A stretch of DNA of 64,000 bases. It comes from Tomitella gaofuii. GTDB lineage: Bacteria > Actinomycetota > Actinomycetes > Mycobacteriales > Mycobacteriaceae. Below the pieces are notes generated by a model. The model saw only the letters and a program-made list of their open reading frames with translations, ran no database searches and had not been told where the DNA came from. This document shows positions 18,365 through 27,710 of the stretch, in pieces. Every line of letters begins with the position of its first letter. Position 1 is the stretch's first letter. The DNA lies in NCBI RefSeq assembly GCF_014126825.1, contig NZ_CP059900.1:3548954-3612953 (forward strand), written 5' to 3'. The position numbers and the translations under genes were made by a program.

Positions 18365-19098
18365 GCAATTCCAAGGTTACCGTCGTCATCGGCGCGGCGT
18401 CGGGTATCGGCGCCGCTACCGCCGACGTTCTGGAAGAGTCCGGCCACGTCGTCGTCCGCGCCGACCTCTACGCGGGTGACGGGATCGCGCCCGTGGATGT
18501 CACCGATGAGGCGAGCGTCGCGGCGCTCTTAGACGCCGTAGCCGCCGAGCATGGCAGCTTCACCGGCACGGTGAACTGCGCCGGGGTGAGCACGATGGCG
18601 CCGGTGGTCGAGCATGACGCCGCCGATTTCCGGCGCACCGTGGACGTCTGCCTCAACGGGGCGTTCCTGGTGCTCAAGCACGCGGGCATGCGAATCGCCG
18701 ATGGCGGCTCCATGGTGACGCTGTCCTCGCTCAACGCCCGCCAGCCGGGCGCCGGCCTGTCCGCGTACTGCGCCGCGAAGGCCGGGGTCGTCATGCTCAC
18801 CGAGGTCACCGCACTGGAGCTCGCACCGCGGCGCATCAGGGTCAACGCGGTGGCCCCCGGGCTGGTCGTCACCCCGCTGACGGCGCACGCGATGCAGATC
18901 CCGGGCGTGCGTGACGAGTACGTGGAGAACACTCCGCTGGGGCGCACCGGCGAGGCCGCCGAGATCGGTGCCGCCGTCCGGTACCCCCTGTCCGACGACG
19001 CCTCGTGGATCACCGGGGAGAACCTCGACATCAACGGCGGGGCGCACCTGCAGCGCTACCCGGACCTGCCGGAGCATGCGGCAGGAGCGCAAGGATAG
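18361..19098 (+). CDS. Short-chain dehydrogenase/reductase
   Basis: A 245-residue Rossmann-fold oxidoreductase. The cofactor motif is VVIGAASGIGAAT (a variant of TGxxxGIG), followed by NCAGV, the catalytic Ser in VTLSSLNARQ and the YCAAK pair (Tyr/Lys). The C-terminal part VAPGLVVTPLT and ITGENLDINGGAHL is classic. The start overlaps the glyoxalase-like gene. Substrate unknown. Confidence 0.9.
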   Translation: MSNSKVTVVIGAASGIGAATADVLEESGHVVVRADLYAGDGIAPVDVTDEASVAALLDAVAAEHGSFTGTVNCAGVSTMAPVVEHDAADFRRTVDVCLNGAFLVLKHAGMRIADGGSMVTLSSLNARQPGAGLSAYCAAKAGVVMLTEVTALELAPRRIRVNAVAPGLVVTPLTAHAMQIPGVRDEYVENTPLGRTGEAAEIGAAVRYPLSDDASWITGENLDINGGAHLQRYPDLPEHAAGAQG

Positions 19099-19132
19099 TC
19101 GTGCACTTCTCCCCTCTTAGCAGCGCGCAAAA

Positions 19133-19166
19133 GATCCGGCCCCACGTAGCAATGTGGGGCCGGATC
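19133..19166 (-). terminator. Rho-independent terminator after tiny ORF 2
   Basis: GATCCGGCCCCAC (19133-19145) and GTGGGGCCGGATC (19154-19166) form a perfect 13-bp stem with an 8-base loop. Read leftward it is followed by TTTT, so it terminates the leftward tiny ORF at 19221-19340. It can also serve the rightward SDR gene. Confidence 0.85.
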
Positions 19167-19220
19167 GGATCATTCCCTTCAAGGGAAGCGTGACTCAGAC
19201 GAGCCGCAGGCTCAGACGTC

Positions 19221-19340
19221 TCAGCGCAGGCTGCCGGTCGCGAGACCGAAGATGCTGTTGAACGAGCCGTAGGCCGCGCTCGCGAACGAGTCGAGAATGC
19301 CCTTGAACGTGTCGGCAACGTCAGCGATGGAACCCAGCAT
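19221..19340 (-). CDS. Tiny GSL-motif protein 2 (39 aa), tandem paralogue
   Basis: A 39-codon ORF starting MLGSIADVADTFKGILDSFA and ending FGLATGSLR, with GAAGGAG six bases before the ATG and its own terminator. It is clearly paralogous to the next ORF: both read MLGSI, then DTFKGI, a Phe/Ala middle and the end LATGSL. No signal peptide is present; hydrophobic residues recur every three to four positions, as in an amphipathic helix. Function is inferred only by resemblance to PorA/PorH-like peptides. Confidence 0.75.
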   Translation of the reverse strand: MLGSIADVADTFKGILDSFASAAYGSFNSIFGLATGSLR

Positions 19341-19505
19341 GCGAAACTCCTTCAGAGATCTACTTCAAGTACATGAATTGACGTGGAGCCCAACCGAATT
19401 GGACAACCCCGCGCTCTTCACTACGTACATCGGACCGCCCACAGCACACCGTTAGCCGCCGAGGCAGTGACCGTCACCACACTCCGTCGACACCCCCAAG
19501 ACGCC

Positions 19506-19538
19506 AGAAGGGCCCCACCCGCGAGGTGGGGCCCTTCT
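19506..19538 (-). terminator. Hairpin terminator after tiny ORF 3
   Basis: AGAAGGGCCCCACC (19506-19519) and GGTGGGGCCCTTCT (19525-19538) form a perfect 14-bp stem with a 5-base loop, between the two tandem tiny ORFs. Each copy thus has its own terminator. Confidence 0.85.
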
Positions 19539-19561
19539 CGCTCAGCGTGTCAGCGCCGGTG

Positions 19562-19684
19562 TCAGTCGCCGAGGCTGCCGGTGGCCAGCTCGAAGACCTT
19601 GTCGAACGCGGTCGATCCGGCGCCCGCGAAGTTGTCGAAGATGCCCTTGAACGTGTCCAGGATGCCGTCGATGGAACCGAGCAT
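19562..19684 (-). CDS. Tiny GSL-motif protein 3 (40 aa), tandem paralogue
   Basis: A 40-codon ORF starting MLGSIDGILDTFKGIFDNFA and ending FELATGSLGD, with AAGGAG before the ATG. Aligned without gaps it shares about half of its residues with the 39-residue neighbour. Separate ribosome-binding sites and terminators show that both copies are maintained as independent genes. The N-terminal GSI and C-terminal GSL flank an amphipathic segment. No signal peptide. Confidence 0.75.
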   Translation of the reverse strand: MLGSIDGILDTFKGIFDNFAGAGSTAFDKVFELATGSLGD

Positions 19685-20093
19685 GTGAAACTCCTTCGTC
19701 CGTGTCACGCGTTTCCATGGATGACCTTGCGGGGTAAGCCATTCGGCGCACCCGAAACAAGGCCGCTGCTGCGTGAGCGAGTCCGACCCTAGATGGCACC
19801 TTCACCTCGCGCAATTTCATTCGGGTGAGATTCTCCGTCCCCAGATTGCCGCGCCCGCCTCGGATGAACGACAGAAAACCGCAGCGCACAAGGCAATCTC
19901 CGCGTCATAACGATCCGGCAACGTCGCCGATATGCATATTCAATCGGGAAGAGTGCGTTTCCTCACAGGGCGTCACGCAGTGATCGTCATCGCTCACACA
20001 CGCTACTCACCTCACCTTTGTGTCCATCCCCGCACCCGTCACTTCCCCAAGACGCCACACCGCCCCCACTGCCCCGGCTGCGACAATGTCTCC
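19685..20093. other. Intergenic region between divergent genes
   Basis: This region holds the promoter of the leftward tiny ORF 3 and that of the rightward peptidase. It is AT-richer near 19810-19950. I find no further ORF with a ribosome-binding site and no RNA gene. In-frame upstream starts for the peptidase (for example 19932) exist but lack coding character. Confidence 0.4.
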
Positions 20094-22256
20094 ATGGACA
20101 CCACCGCGAGCACCCCCGCGCACGCGCCCGAACCCGCCGACCCGCACCTGTGGCTCGAGGAGGTCGACGGCGAGAAGCAGCTGGCGTGGGTCCGCGATCG
20201 CAACGCGGTGACAACAGCCCGCTTCACCGAGACGGAACGGTTCGCCGCCACCCGCGACCGGCTGCGCGGCATCCTCGACACCGACTCCCGCATCGCCTAT
20301 CCGCGACGCCGCGGCGAGTACCTCTACAACTTCTGGCGGGATGCGCAGCACGTCCGCGGCATCTGGCGCCGCACCACGCTCGAGTCCTACCGGTCCGACA
20401 GCCCCGAGTGGGACGTCATCATCGACCTCGACGCGCTCGCCGACGCCGAGGGCGAGAACTGGGTGTGGGCCGGCACCTCGGTCCTGCGCGTGTGGAACCC
20501 GCAGGACCCCGATGCGCGCCCGGATCACCCCCGCGCGCTCGTCTCGCTCTCCCGCGGCGGCGCCGACGCGGTGGTGGTGCGCGAGTTCGACATGGCCACA
20601 CGTCAATTCATCACCCCGGAAAACGGCGGCTTCACCCTGGCCGAGGCCAAGTCCGAGCTCTCCTGGATCGACGCAGACACGGTCTACGTGGGCACGGACG
20701 TGGGCGAAGACGCGCTCACCGATTCCGGCTACCCGCGCACCGCCCGCCTGTGGCGCCGCGGCACAGCCGTCGAGGACGCCGAGGTGATCTTCGAGGGCAC
20801 GCGGCAGGACGTCGCCGTCTCCGTCTTCTACGACGACACCCCCGGCCACGAGCGCCACCTCGCCGAGCGGGCCCTCGACTTCTACACCACCGAGCGCTAC
20901 CTGCTCTTCCCCGGCGCCGAGCCCGAGCCACTGGACGTGCCCGGCGACTCCGAAGTGTCGCTGCACCGCGGGTGGCTGTTCGTGTTCCTGCGCTCCGCGT
21001 GGACGGCCGGCGGCACAGACTACGCACCGGGCACCCTGCTGCGCGCCGATCTGGACGCCTACCGCCGCGGCGAGCGTGCCATGACGGTGTTGTTCGTACC
21101 GGAGGCGCACCGCAGCCTGGAGAACTTCACCGTCACCCGCCACCACCTGCTGCTCACGGTGCTCGAGGACGTGCGCACCCGGCTCGTCGCCCTGGACCTG
21201 GAGCGGCCCGACCCGGCCGCGGCCCGCGCCATCGACGGCGTGCCCGCCGACGCGACGGTGAGCGTCATCGGCACCGACGCGGACTTCACCGACGAGGTCT
21301 TCGTCGTGTCCACCGGCTTCCTGCAGCCGGCGACCCTGCTGCACGGGCAGGCCGATGTCGGCGTGGCGCCGCTCAAATCGGCGCCCGCCTTCTTCGACGC
21401 CGACGGGCTCGACGTCCACCAGCACTTCGCCGTCTCCGACGACGGCACCCGCATCCCCTACTTCGTCGTCGCGCCCCGCGCAGAAGCCCATGCAACGCCC
21501 GGCGCCGAGCGGACCCCCGCGCCGACGCTGCTCTACGGCTACGGCGGCTTCGAGAACGCGCTGACCCCCGGCTATTCGGGGCTCACCGGCGCGGGCTGGC
21601 TCGAGCGCGGCGGGGTGTACGTGGTGGCGAACATCCGCGGCGGCGGCGAGTACGGCCCCCAGTGGCACACCCAGGCCGTCAAGGCGGGGCGGCACCGGGT
21701 GTACGAGGACTTCGCGGCGGTGGCGCGCGACCTGGTGGCCCGCGGCATCACCACCCCCGGGCTGCTGGGCGCCCAGGGCGGCAGCAACGGCGGCCTGCTC
21801 ATGGGCGTCATGCTCACCGCGTACCCGGAGCTGTTCGGGGCCCTGGTATGCCAGGTGCCGCTGCTGGACATGCGCCGCTACCACCGGCTGCTCGCGGGCG
21901 CGTCGTGGATGGCCGAGTACGGCGACCCCGACGACCCGGCCGAGTGGGACTACATCTCCCGCTATTCGCCCTACCAGAACACCGACCCGGCGGCCGACTA
22001 CCCGCCGGTGCTGCTCACCACCTCCACCCGCGATGACCGCGTGCACCCCGGCCACGCCCGCAAGATGGCGGCCGAGCTGGCCGAGCAGGGGCACCCGGTC
22101 TGGTACTACGAGAACATCGAGGGCGGCCACGGCGGCGCGGCGGACAACGCCCAGCATGCGTTCAAGGCCGCGCTGGCCTACGAGTTCCTGTGGGACACGC
22201 TGCGAGGAGACCGGCGAGGGGACGCCGCACCCGCCGACGGGGAGAACGTCGGATAG
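20094..22256 (+). CDS. Prolyl oligopeptidase family serine peptidase
   Basis: A 720-residue cytoplasmic S9-family peptidase. It starts MDTTASTPAHAPEPADPHLW (ATG 20094), and LWLEEVDGEKQLAWVRDRN is the usual N-terminal S9A sequence. A beta-propeller domain (about 80-430) is followed by the alpha/beta-hydrolase domain. The nucleophile is in GAQGGSNGGLL, the Asp in TSTRDDRVHPGHA and the His in NIEGGHGGAAD. The oxyanion/Arg-type region YGYGGFENALTPGYS and NIRGGGEYGPQWH also fit the family. It lies alone between tiny ORFs and a convergent membrane gene. Substrate probably short peptides; the specificity is unknown. Confidence 0.92.
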   Translation: MDTTASTPAHAPEPADPHLWLEEVDGEKQLAWVRDRNAVTTARFTETERFAATRDRLRGILDTDSRIAYPRRRGEYLYNFWRDAQHVRGIWRRTTLESYRSDSPEWDVIIDLDALADAEGENWVWAGTSVLRVWNPQDPDARPDHPRALVSLSRGGADAVVVREFDMATRQFITPENGGFTLAEAKSELSWIDADTVYVGTDVGEDALTDSGYPRTARLWRRGTAVEDAEVIFEGTRQDVAVSVFYDDTPGHERHLAERALDFYTTERYLLFPGAEPEPLDVPGDSEVSLHRGWLFVFLRSAWTAGGTDYAPGTLLRADLDAYRRGERAMTVLFVPEAHRSLENFTVTRHHLLLTVLEDVRTRLVALDLERPDPAAARAIDGVPADATVSVIGTDADFTDEVFVVSTGFLQPATLLHGQADVGVAPLKSAPAFFDADGLDVHQHFAVSDDGTRIPYFVVAPRAEAHATPGAERTPAPTLLYGYGGFENALTPGYSGLTGAGWLERGGVYVVANIRGGGEYGPQWHTQAVKAGRHRVYEDFAAVARDLVARGITTPGLLGAQGGSNGGLLMGVMLTAYPELFGALVCQVPLLDMRRYHRLLAGASWMAEYGDPDDPAEWDYISRYSPYQNTDPAADYPPVLLTTSTRDDRVHPGHARKMAAELAEQGHPVWYYENIEGGHGGAADNAQHAFKAALAYEFLWDTLRGDRRGDAAPADGENVG

Positions 22257-22287
22257 CCGCGCGGCGTTGCGGCGGGGTCAGTCACGG

Positions 22288-22824
22288 TCATCGGTCACGG
22301 TCGTCCCACGATGCGGCTTCGCGACGCTCTTCCTCGCGCTCGCGGGCGAGCCTGTCGCGCTTGACCCGGCGGGCCGCCCACAGCGCCGCCCCGCCGCCGC
22401 ACGCCGCGCCGACGAGCCCGCCGAGCAGCGTGCCGTAGTCGGCACCGACGTCGCTGTTCCACATCAGCCGGTAGAACACGCCGATGACGCCCACCGCGTA
22501 GACCGCCGTCACGGCGATCACCCGCGGCGACCCCCATTTGACCAGCAGCCGCACGTCCACGCCGCGGCGTTTGGCGTACCCCTGCACCGCGCCGCCCACG
22601 ACCACCCAGCAGATGAGCAGCCCCAGCGCGATCCAGGCGCCCACCCGGCCCGCCGCCCACGGAAGCACGGCCGCGGCCGCGAGCAGGCACAGCTGGTACG
22701 CCTGGAATCCGACGGCCGACGCCTCGTTCCACACGTCGCGCTGGTATTCGTCGTCGTAGAACTCGTCGTCCAGGTCGCCGACCTGCCGCAGCCCCACGTC
22801 CAGCTTGCTCAGTCGCGATGTCAA
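22288..22824 (-). CDS. Membrane protein paired with an XRE regulator
   Basis: A 178-residue protein with an acidic N-terminal cytoplasmic part (VGDLDDEFYDDEYQRDVW), four helices (AYQLCLLAAAAVLPWAA, WIALGLLICWVVVGGAV, VIAVTAVYAVGVIGVFY, LLGGLVGAACGGGAALWA) and a highly charged tail. The likely start is TTG 22824, inside the stop of the HTH gene (TTGA overlap). Such HTH-plus-membrane-protein pairs are common and usually autoregulated. Function unknown. Confidence 0.7.
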   Translation of the reverse strand: MTSRLSKLDVGLRQVGDLDDEFYDDEYQRDVWNEASAVGFQAYQLCLLAAAAVLPWAAGRVGAWIALGLLICWVVVGGAVQGYAKRRGVDVRLLVKWGSPRVIAVTAVYAVGVIGVFYRLMWNSDVGADYGTLLGGLVGAACGGGAALWAARRVKRDRLAREREEERREAASWDDRDR

Positions 22825-23042
22825 CTCCGGGCCTCCTCGTGCAGGGGAAACAGCTCCTCCACCGCCGCCCCGAGGGCGGCGGCGATGCGCAAGGCCAGGT
22901 AGACGCTCGGCGAGTAGTTGCCGCCTTCGATCGAGACGATCGACTGCCGGCTCACTCCGACCTGCGCGCCCAGCTGCGCCTGGGTCAGGGCCAGCCGACG
23001 CCGGTGCTCGCGTACGCGATTGCTCCGCTCGGTCTCTGACAC
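22821..23042 (-). CDS. Small XRE-family HTH regulator
   Basis: A 73-residue helix-turn-helix protein of the compact YozG/XRE type. The HTH is LALTQAQLGAQVGVSRQSIV followed by SIEGGNYSPSVYLALRIAAA. I prefer GTG 23042 (VSETERSNRV) over GTG 23060, because the latter lies inside an operator-like repeat. Upstream are two copies of a CAAG-N4-CTTG dyad, consistent with autoregulation. It overlaps the membrane-protein gene. Confidence 0.85.
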   Translation of the reverse strand: MSETERSNRVREHRRRLALTQAQLGAQVGVSRQSIVSIEGGNYSPSVYLALRIAAALGAAVEELFPLHEEARS

Positions 23043-23051
23043 ACGACAAGT

Positions 23052-23086
23052 CAAGAACACTTGTCATCTTTTGTCAAGAATGCTTG
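23052..23086 (-). promoter_or_regulatory. Paired operator dyads for the XRE regulator
   Basis: CAAGAACACTTG (23052-23063) and CAAGAATGCTTG (23075-23086) are two CAAG-N4-CTTG dyads whose starts are 23 bp apart, embedded in a longer direct repeat that includes a TTGACA-like box. They lie immediately upstream of the XRE gene and are its probable binding sites. Confidence 0.6.
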
Positions 23087-23155
23087 TCTTTCACGCCGCC
23101 CCACCGCCGGTAGCCGACGGAGCCGACCCGCGATCGCAGCAGCCGGCGCTGCGGC

Positions 23156-24889
23156 TCACCGCTGCCGCGGGCCGGACTCCACCAGCTCCTCCGGCTCCTC
23201 CTCATGCTGCGCGCCCCACCCCACGTGCGCCTCGGCGCGCATGCGGCCGACCATGTGCGGGTAGTGCAACTCGAAGGCGGGACGCTCCGAACGGATGCGC
23301 GGCAGCTCGGTGAAGTTGTGCCGCGGCGGCGGGCACGACGTCGCCCACTCCAGCGAACTCCCGTAACCCCACGGGTCGTCCACGGTGACCACCTCGCCGT
23401 ACCGGTAGCTCTTGAACACGTTCCACAGGAACGGCAGCGTCGAGGCGCCGAGCACGAACGCGAAGATCGTCGACACCGTGTTCAGCGTGGTGAACCCGTC
23501 ACTGGCCAGGTAGTCCACGTAGCGACGGGGCATGCCCTCGTTGCCCAGGTAGTGCTGCACCAGGAACGTGCCGTGGAAGCCGACGAACGTCGCCCAGAAG
23601 TGCCACTTGCCCAGCCGCTCGTCGAGCATGCGGCCCGTCATCTTGGGGAACCAGAAGTAGATGCCCGCATAGGTGGCGAACACGATGGTGCCGAACAGCA
23701 CGTAGTGGAAGTGCGCGACGACGAAGTACGTGTCGGTCACGTGGAAGTCCAGCGGCGGGCTCGCCAGGATGACGCCCGTCAGGCCGCCGAACAGGAACGT
23801 GATCACGAACCCGATGGAGAACAGCATGGGCGTCTCGAACGTCAGCTGGCCGCGCCACATCGTGCCGATCCAGTTGAAGAACTTGATGCCCGTGGGCACG
23901 GCGATCATGTAGCTGAGCAGCGAGAAGAACGGCAGCAGCACCGCGCCGGTGGCGAACATGTGGTGCGCCCACACCGTCATCGACAGCGCCGCGATGGAGA
24001 TCGACGCATACACCAGCCCCACGTAGCCGAAGCACGGCTTGCGGGAGAACACCGGGAAGATCTCCGAGACGATGCCGAAGAACGGGATCGCGACGATGTA
24101 GACCTCGGGATGGCCGAAGAACCAGAACAGGTGCTGGTACAAGATCACGCCGCCGTTGGCCGGGTCGTAGATGTTGGCGTTGAAGTGCCGGTCGATGATG
24201 AGCCCCAGCAGCGCCGCCGCGAGCAGCGGGAACACCAGCAGCACCATGATGGCGGTGACGAGGATGTTCCAGGTGAAGATGGGCATCCGGAACATCGTCA
24301 TGCCCGGCGCGCGCAGCGTGACGATGGTGGTGATCATGTTGACGCCGCCGAGGATGGTGCCCAGCCCGGAGAGCACCAGGCCCATGATCCACAGGTCCGC
24401 GCCGGCGCCCGGGGAGTACATCGAGTCCGACAGCGGCGTGTAGGCGAACCAGCCGAAGTCCGCCGCGCCGCCGGGGGTGATGAAACCGCTCAGGGTGATC
24501 AGGCCGCCGAACAGGAACATCCAGTACGCCATCGAGTTCAGACGCGGGAAGGCGACGTCCGGGGCGCCGATCTGCAGCGGCAGGATGTAGTTGGCGAAGC
24601 CGAACACGATGGGCGTCGCGTACAGCAGCAGCATGATGGCGCCGTGCATGGTGAACAGCTGGTTGTACTGCTCGTTGGACAGGAACTGCTGCTCCGGCCG
24701 CGCCAGCTCCGCGCGCATGAGCATCGCCATCAGGCCGCCCACCATGAAGAACGCGAACGACGTGACCATGTACATGATGCCGATGGTCTTGTGATCGGTG
24801 GTGGTGATCAGCCGGTAGATGGCCGTGCCTTTGGGCGGGAGGCCCGGGTACGGGCGCTTCAGCCTCGGCTTGGGAACAGTCTCCGTCAT
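23156..24889 (-). CDS. ctaD: Cytochrome c oxidase subunit I
   Basis: Catalytic heme-copper subunit of the aa3-type oxidase, about 577 residues and 12 helices. Visible landmarks are [20 protein letters not shown] (helix II heme ligand), [20 protein letters not shown] with the crosslinked His-Tyr pair, [11 protein letters not shown] (CuB His pair) and [12 protein letters not shown] (heme ligands). The start is ATG 24889 ([16 protein letters not shown]), though an in-frame ATG at 24901 and another at 24907 are possible. The C-terminal extension is charged. Other oxidase subunits are not in the window, which is usual for actinobacterial ctaD. Confidence 0.95.
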   Translation of the reverse strand: MTETVPKPRLKRPYPGLPPKGTAIYRLITTTDHKTIGIMYMVTSFAFFMVGGLMAMLMRAELARPEQQFLSNEQYNQLFTMHGAIMLLLYATPIVFGFANYILPLQIGAPDVAFPRLNSMAYWMFLFGGLITLSGFITPGGAADFGWFAYTPLSDSMYSPGAGADLWIMGLVLSGLGTILGGVNMITTIVTLRAPGMTMFRMPIFTWNILVTAIMVLLVFPLLAAALLGLIIDRHFNANIYDPANGGVILYQHLFWFFGHPEVYIVAIPFFGIVSEIFPVFSRKPCFGYVGLVYASISIAALSMTVWAHHMFATGAVLLPFFSLLSYMIAVPTGIKFFNWIGTMWRGQLTFETPMLFSIGFVITFLFGGLTGVILASPPLDFHVTDTYFVVAHFHYVLFGTIVFATYAGIYFWFPKMTGRMLDERLGKWHFWATFVGFHGTFLVQHYLGNEGMPRRYVDYLASDGFTTLNTVSTIFAFVLGASTLPFLWNVFKSYRYGEVVTVDDPWGYGSSLEWATSCPPPRHNFTELPRIRSERPAFELHYPHMVGRMRAEAHVGWGAQHEEEPEELVESGPRQR

Positions 24890-25096
24890 GTCCGGGCCCA
24901 TCCTCACTGTGGCGGCACACGTGCCTTGACGGCAGTGCCCCGACGTGCGGATCGGTGAAGCCGGGCCCGCTTCCCGCGGACCACCATCGATGCGGAGGCC
25001 TGTCGATCACGGCTTTCCTGCAACGAACAATGGTCCTGCCGACGACTTAATGCAAGCACTTTCGACAAATTCCCCGGAACCGGGACCGTGGCGTGG

Positions 25097-26389
25097 TCAG
25101 CCCCCCGGATGCGCGGGGCCACCCGCCCCGTCCGGGTGCACGGGCCCGGCGTGGATCGTCGCCGTGCCGCGCCACGGCGCGGCCAGGGTGGCGAGCAGAT
25201 GGCGCCGGTGGACGACGAACGCGGCCAGCGCGACGGCCCCGTAAATCCCCGACAGGATCAACCGGCCTCCGGTGGAGGTGATGGGGAACTGCACGACGAA
25301 CAGCGCCAGCAGCAGCCACGCGGAGCCGCGGCTGAACCGCAGGGCGAAGATCAGCGCGATGCCCATGAGCGTCTGCGTCGCGGTGAGCAGCATCTCCTCC
25401 ACCTGCCGCGCATCGAGGGGCAGGGCGGCCGATCCCCCGCCTGCCATGTAGGCCAGCGGCAGCGAGCCGACCAGCAGGGTCCACTGGTTGACCTTGGAGG
25501 AGATCAGCGTGGCTATCGCCGCGGTGCCCTTGCCGCGGGCGGCGAACAGGGCGGCGATGATGAACTCGGGAGCCTCCGAGGCCAGCGGGGCGAGCCACTG
25601 GACCAGGAGGAACTGGTCGATGCCCAGCCGGGTGCCCGCGTCGACGAGGCTGTTCGCAAACGGTTCCGCACAGGCGAGGATCACCAGGGCCGCCACCACG
25701 AACAGCGCCACCACCACCGAACGGCGGGCCCGCGTGGGCAGTGCCCCGATGGCGGCGGCGGTCCCGATCAGGTCCGGCTCCTCCGGCTCCCCGCGGGTGA
25801 GCTTGAACAGGTAGAACCCGAACCACGCCAGCAGCGCCAGGCCGAACACGAAGTGGATCTGCCCGGTGGCGGGCATGACGAACGCGACGACGCCGGCGAC
25901 GAGCAGGAACCCCAACTCCACCCTGTTGCCGGGGTCCAGGGCCAGGGCGCGCACAGGCTTGCCCGACGCACGGGCGGTGACGGCGACGGCGATGAGCACC
26001 ACCAGCGGCCAGCCGACGCCCATGAGAAGCCTGTTCGAACCCGTCATGTTCGCCGCCGCGAACGCGGCGTAAGCGGGGTCGTGGCCGGCGACGAACGCGT
26101 AGTACAGGTCCACCGCATACTCGGGCAGCACCGCGATGAGCGCCAGCACCGCGATCGCCAGGCCCCCGGACACGTCGATCTGCGCCGCCTCGGCCGCCCA
26201 GGCGAGCACGAAGCTGGCCGCGACCACCGCCGCGCCGTAGAGCACGAGCGCCACCACCGGGTCCGGGTGCATGCCGGTGATCCGGAGTATCAGCGCCGGC
26301 AGCATCACGGCCGTCGTGATCGCGAGCGACCGTGTCAGCATCGGCGCGGTGCGCGGCCGCCGCGACGTGCGGGTGCGGGTCTCGTGCAT
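25097..26389 (-). CDS. Calcium/cation exchanger (CaCA family)
   Basis: A 430-residue membrane antiporter with about ten or eleven helices in two inverted halves. Each half carries the alpha-repeat acidic motif: LIAVLPEYAVDLYYAF with AANMTGSNRLLMGVGWPL in the first, and APLASEAPEFIIAALFA with ISSKVNQWTLLVG in the second. These residues coordinate Ca2+ and Na+/H+ in the family. The start MHETRTRTSRRPRTAP (26389) is preferred. Transport direction and ion are inferred from the family. Confidence 0.85.
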   Translation of the reverse strand: MHETRTRTSRRPRTAPMLTRSLAITTAVMLPALILRITGMHPDPVVALVLYGAAVVAASFVLAWAAEAAQIDVSGGLAIAVLALIAVLPEYAVDLYYAFVAGHDPAYAAFAAANMTGSNRLLMGVGWPLVVLIAVAVTARASGKPVRALALDPGNRVELGFLLVAGVVAFVMPATGQIHFVFGLALLAWFGFYLFKLTRGEPEEPDLIGTAAAIGALPTRARRSVVVALFVVAALVILACAEPFANSLVDAGTRLGIDQFLLVQWLAPLASEAPEFIIAALFAARGKGTAAIATLISSKVNQWTLLVGSLPLAYMAGGGSAALPLDARQVEEMLLTATQTLMGIALIFALRFSRGSAWLLLALFVVQFPITSTGGRLILSGIYGAVALAAFVVHRRHLLATLAAPWRGTATIHAGPVHPDGAGGPAHPGG

Positions 26390-26783
26390 CGTCACAGGCG
26401 GGCTCTCCGGGCTCGGCCGGCCGCGGGCCACCCATGGATACGAGGCCTCGGCCGACGGGTCTGGTGTCGGTCCGAAGGTCTCGTTCGCCGGGCACGACGA
26501 ACGTGCCGCGGTGGAGGGCCGGGCGCCGCGACGGCGCCGGTATGTCGACCACCCGCCCGCAAGGCCGCCGGCAGCGGATCCTGCGAGGAACTACTCCCCT
26601 TCGCTGCGCGACATTAGCGGCACTGTTGCATCCCCGCAACAGTTTTCATACCCGTCGGTAACCGTCTTGACCTGGCGAAACATGATGTACTTGGTGTCGA
26701 ATCATCGGTTTCCGACCAGCCCTGGGGCCGCGTCCGGGACGGCCGTCCCCGCAATGTTCGCCTCCGCGAACTCGGAGATCCGC
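26390..26783. other. Intergenic region between leftward genes
   Basis: About 390 bases without a supported gene. A small stem (ACTGTTGC at 26622-26629 with GCAACAGT at 26636-26643, then TTTT) reads as a terminator on the plus strand, but no plus-strand gene precedes it. The rest looks like spacer plus the promoter of the exchanger. Confidence 0.35.
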
Positions 26784-27710
26784 CTATCGGTGCTGCGGGT
26801 CGTGGCCCCCGTCGGCGTGGTCAACATGCTCGCCGCGGTCGGCATGCTCGCCGTGGTCATCCACGTCGCTGCCGGCGTCGCGCCGTTCGCTGCGGCGCCG
26901 GCGGAGTATCCGCCACCCGAGCACCAGCGCCGCGACGAGGACGGCGGCGAAGATCACCGCCGTGTTCGAGACGGACCCGGCGATACGGCTCACGGACTCC
27001 TGCAGCTGCTGGTCGGTGTCGACCCCCACGATCCCGCCGAGGTTGGCCGTGCCGTCGGTGGCGAGGAACAGCGCGCCGATCGCGATGAACAGCAGGCCCG
27101 ACACCAACGACGTGGTGTGGGTGTGCAGCGGGCCGATCGTGATGCCGCGCCCGCGCAGCCAGCGCCTGCTGCCCAGGTTGAACCGGTCCCACAAAAGCGC
27201 CAGCAGAAACATCGGCAGCGTCATGCCCAGGGCGAACACCGCTCCGATCACGCCGCCGTAGATGGGGTTGGACCCGATCAGCGCCAGCGAGAGCACCGCC
27301 CCGATCAGCGGCCCGGCACAGAACCCGGCCAGCGCGTACACGGTGCCCAGCAGATACACCGAGACGTTTCCGGAGATCGTGATCGACGCGCTGGCGCGCT
27401 GAGCAGGCCCGAAGGAGAACCCCTTGCCCACGATGATCACCACGCCGAACACGATCAGCACGATCCCGCCGACCAGCGTGGCGGTGCCCCGATACCGCGT
27501 CACCAGCGAGCTGAACGCGCCGACCCCGGCGCCCAGCGGCACCATCACCGTCGCGAGCCCCAGGTAGAACAGCGCCGACCGCGCCGCAAGCTTGCCGACC
27601 CCGTCGAAGGCATAGGCGAAGAAGGAGGGCAGAAGCAGCGCCGAGCAGGGGCTGAGCAGGAGCAGCACGCCCCCCAGCAGCGCCCCCAGAAGGCCGATCT
27701 CGGAACTCAT
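26784..27710 (-). CDS. CcdA/DsbD-like transmembrane thiol carrier with His-rich tail
   Basis: A 308-residue membrane protein of the cytochrome c biogenesis CcdA (DsbD core) family, which passes reducing equivalents across the membrane. It has eight or so helices. The family Cys pair is visible in LLLLSPCSALLLPSF and VYALAGFCAGPLIGA. After the last helix a cytoplasmic or periplasmic tail rich in His and Asp follows: DVDDHGEHADRGEHVDHADG, and a few more His at the end, likely binding metal. The start (27710) overlaps the DsbA-like gene as ATGA, so the two act together. Confidence 0.85.
   Translation of the reverse strand: MSSEIGLLGALLGGVLLLLSPCSALLLPSFFAYAFDGVGKLAARSALFYLGLATVMVPLGAGVGAFSSLVTRYRGTATLVGGIVLIVFGVVIIVGKGFSFGPAQRASASITISGNVSVYLLGTVYALAGFCAGPLIGAVLSLALIGSNPIYGGVIGAVFALGMTLPMFLLALLWDRFNLGSRRWLRGRGITIGPLHTHTTSLVSGLLFIAIGALFLATDGTANLGGIVGVDTDQQLQESVSRIAGSVSNTAVIFAAVLVAALVLGWRILRRRRSERRDAGSDVDDHGEHADRGEHVDHADGGHDPQHR

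Noticed and set aside
26622..26646. Stem with TTTT as a terminator
   Set aside because: The T run is on the plus strand, but no plus-strand gene precedes it; the stem is only eight base pairs.
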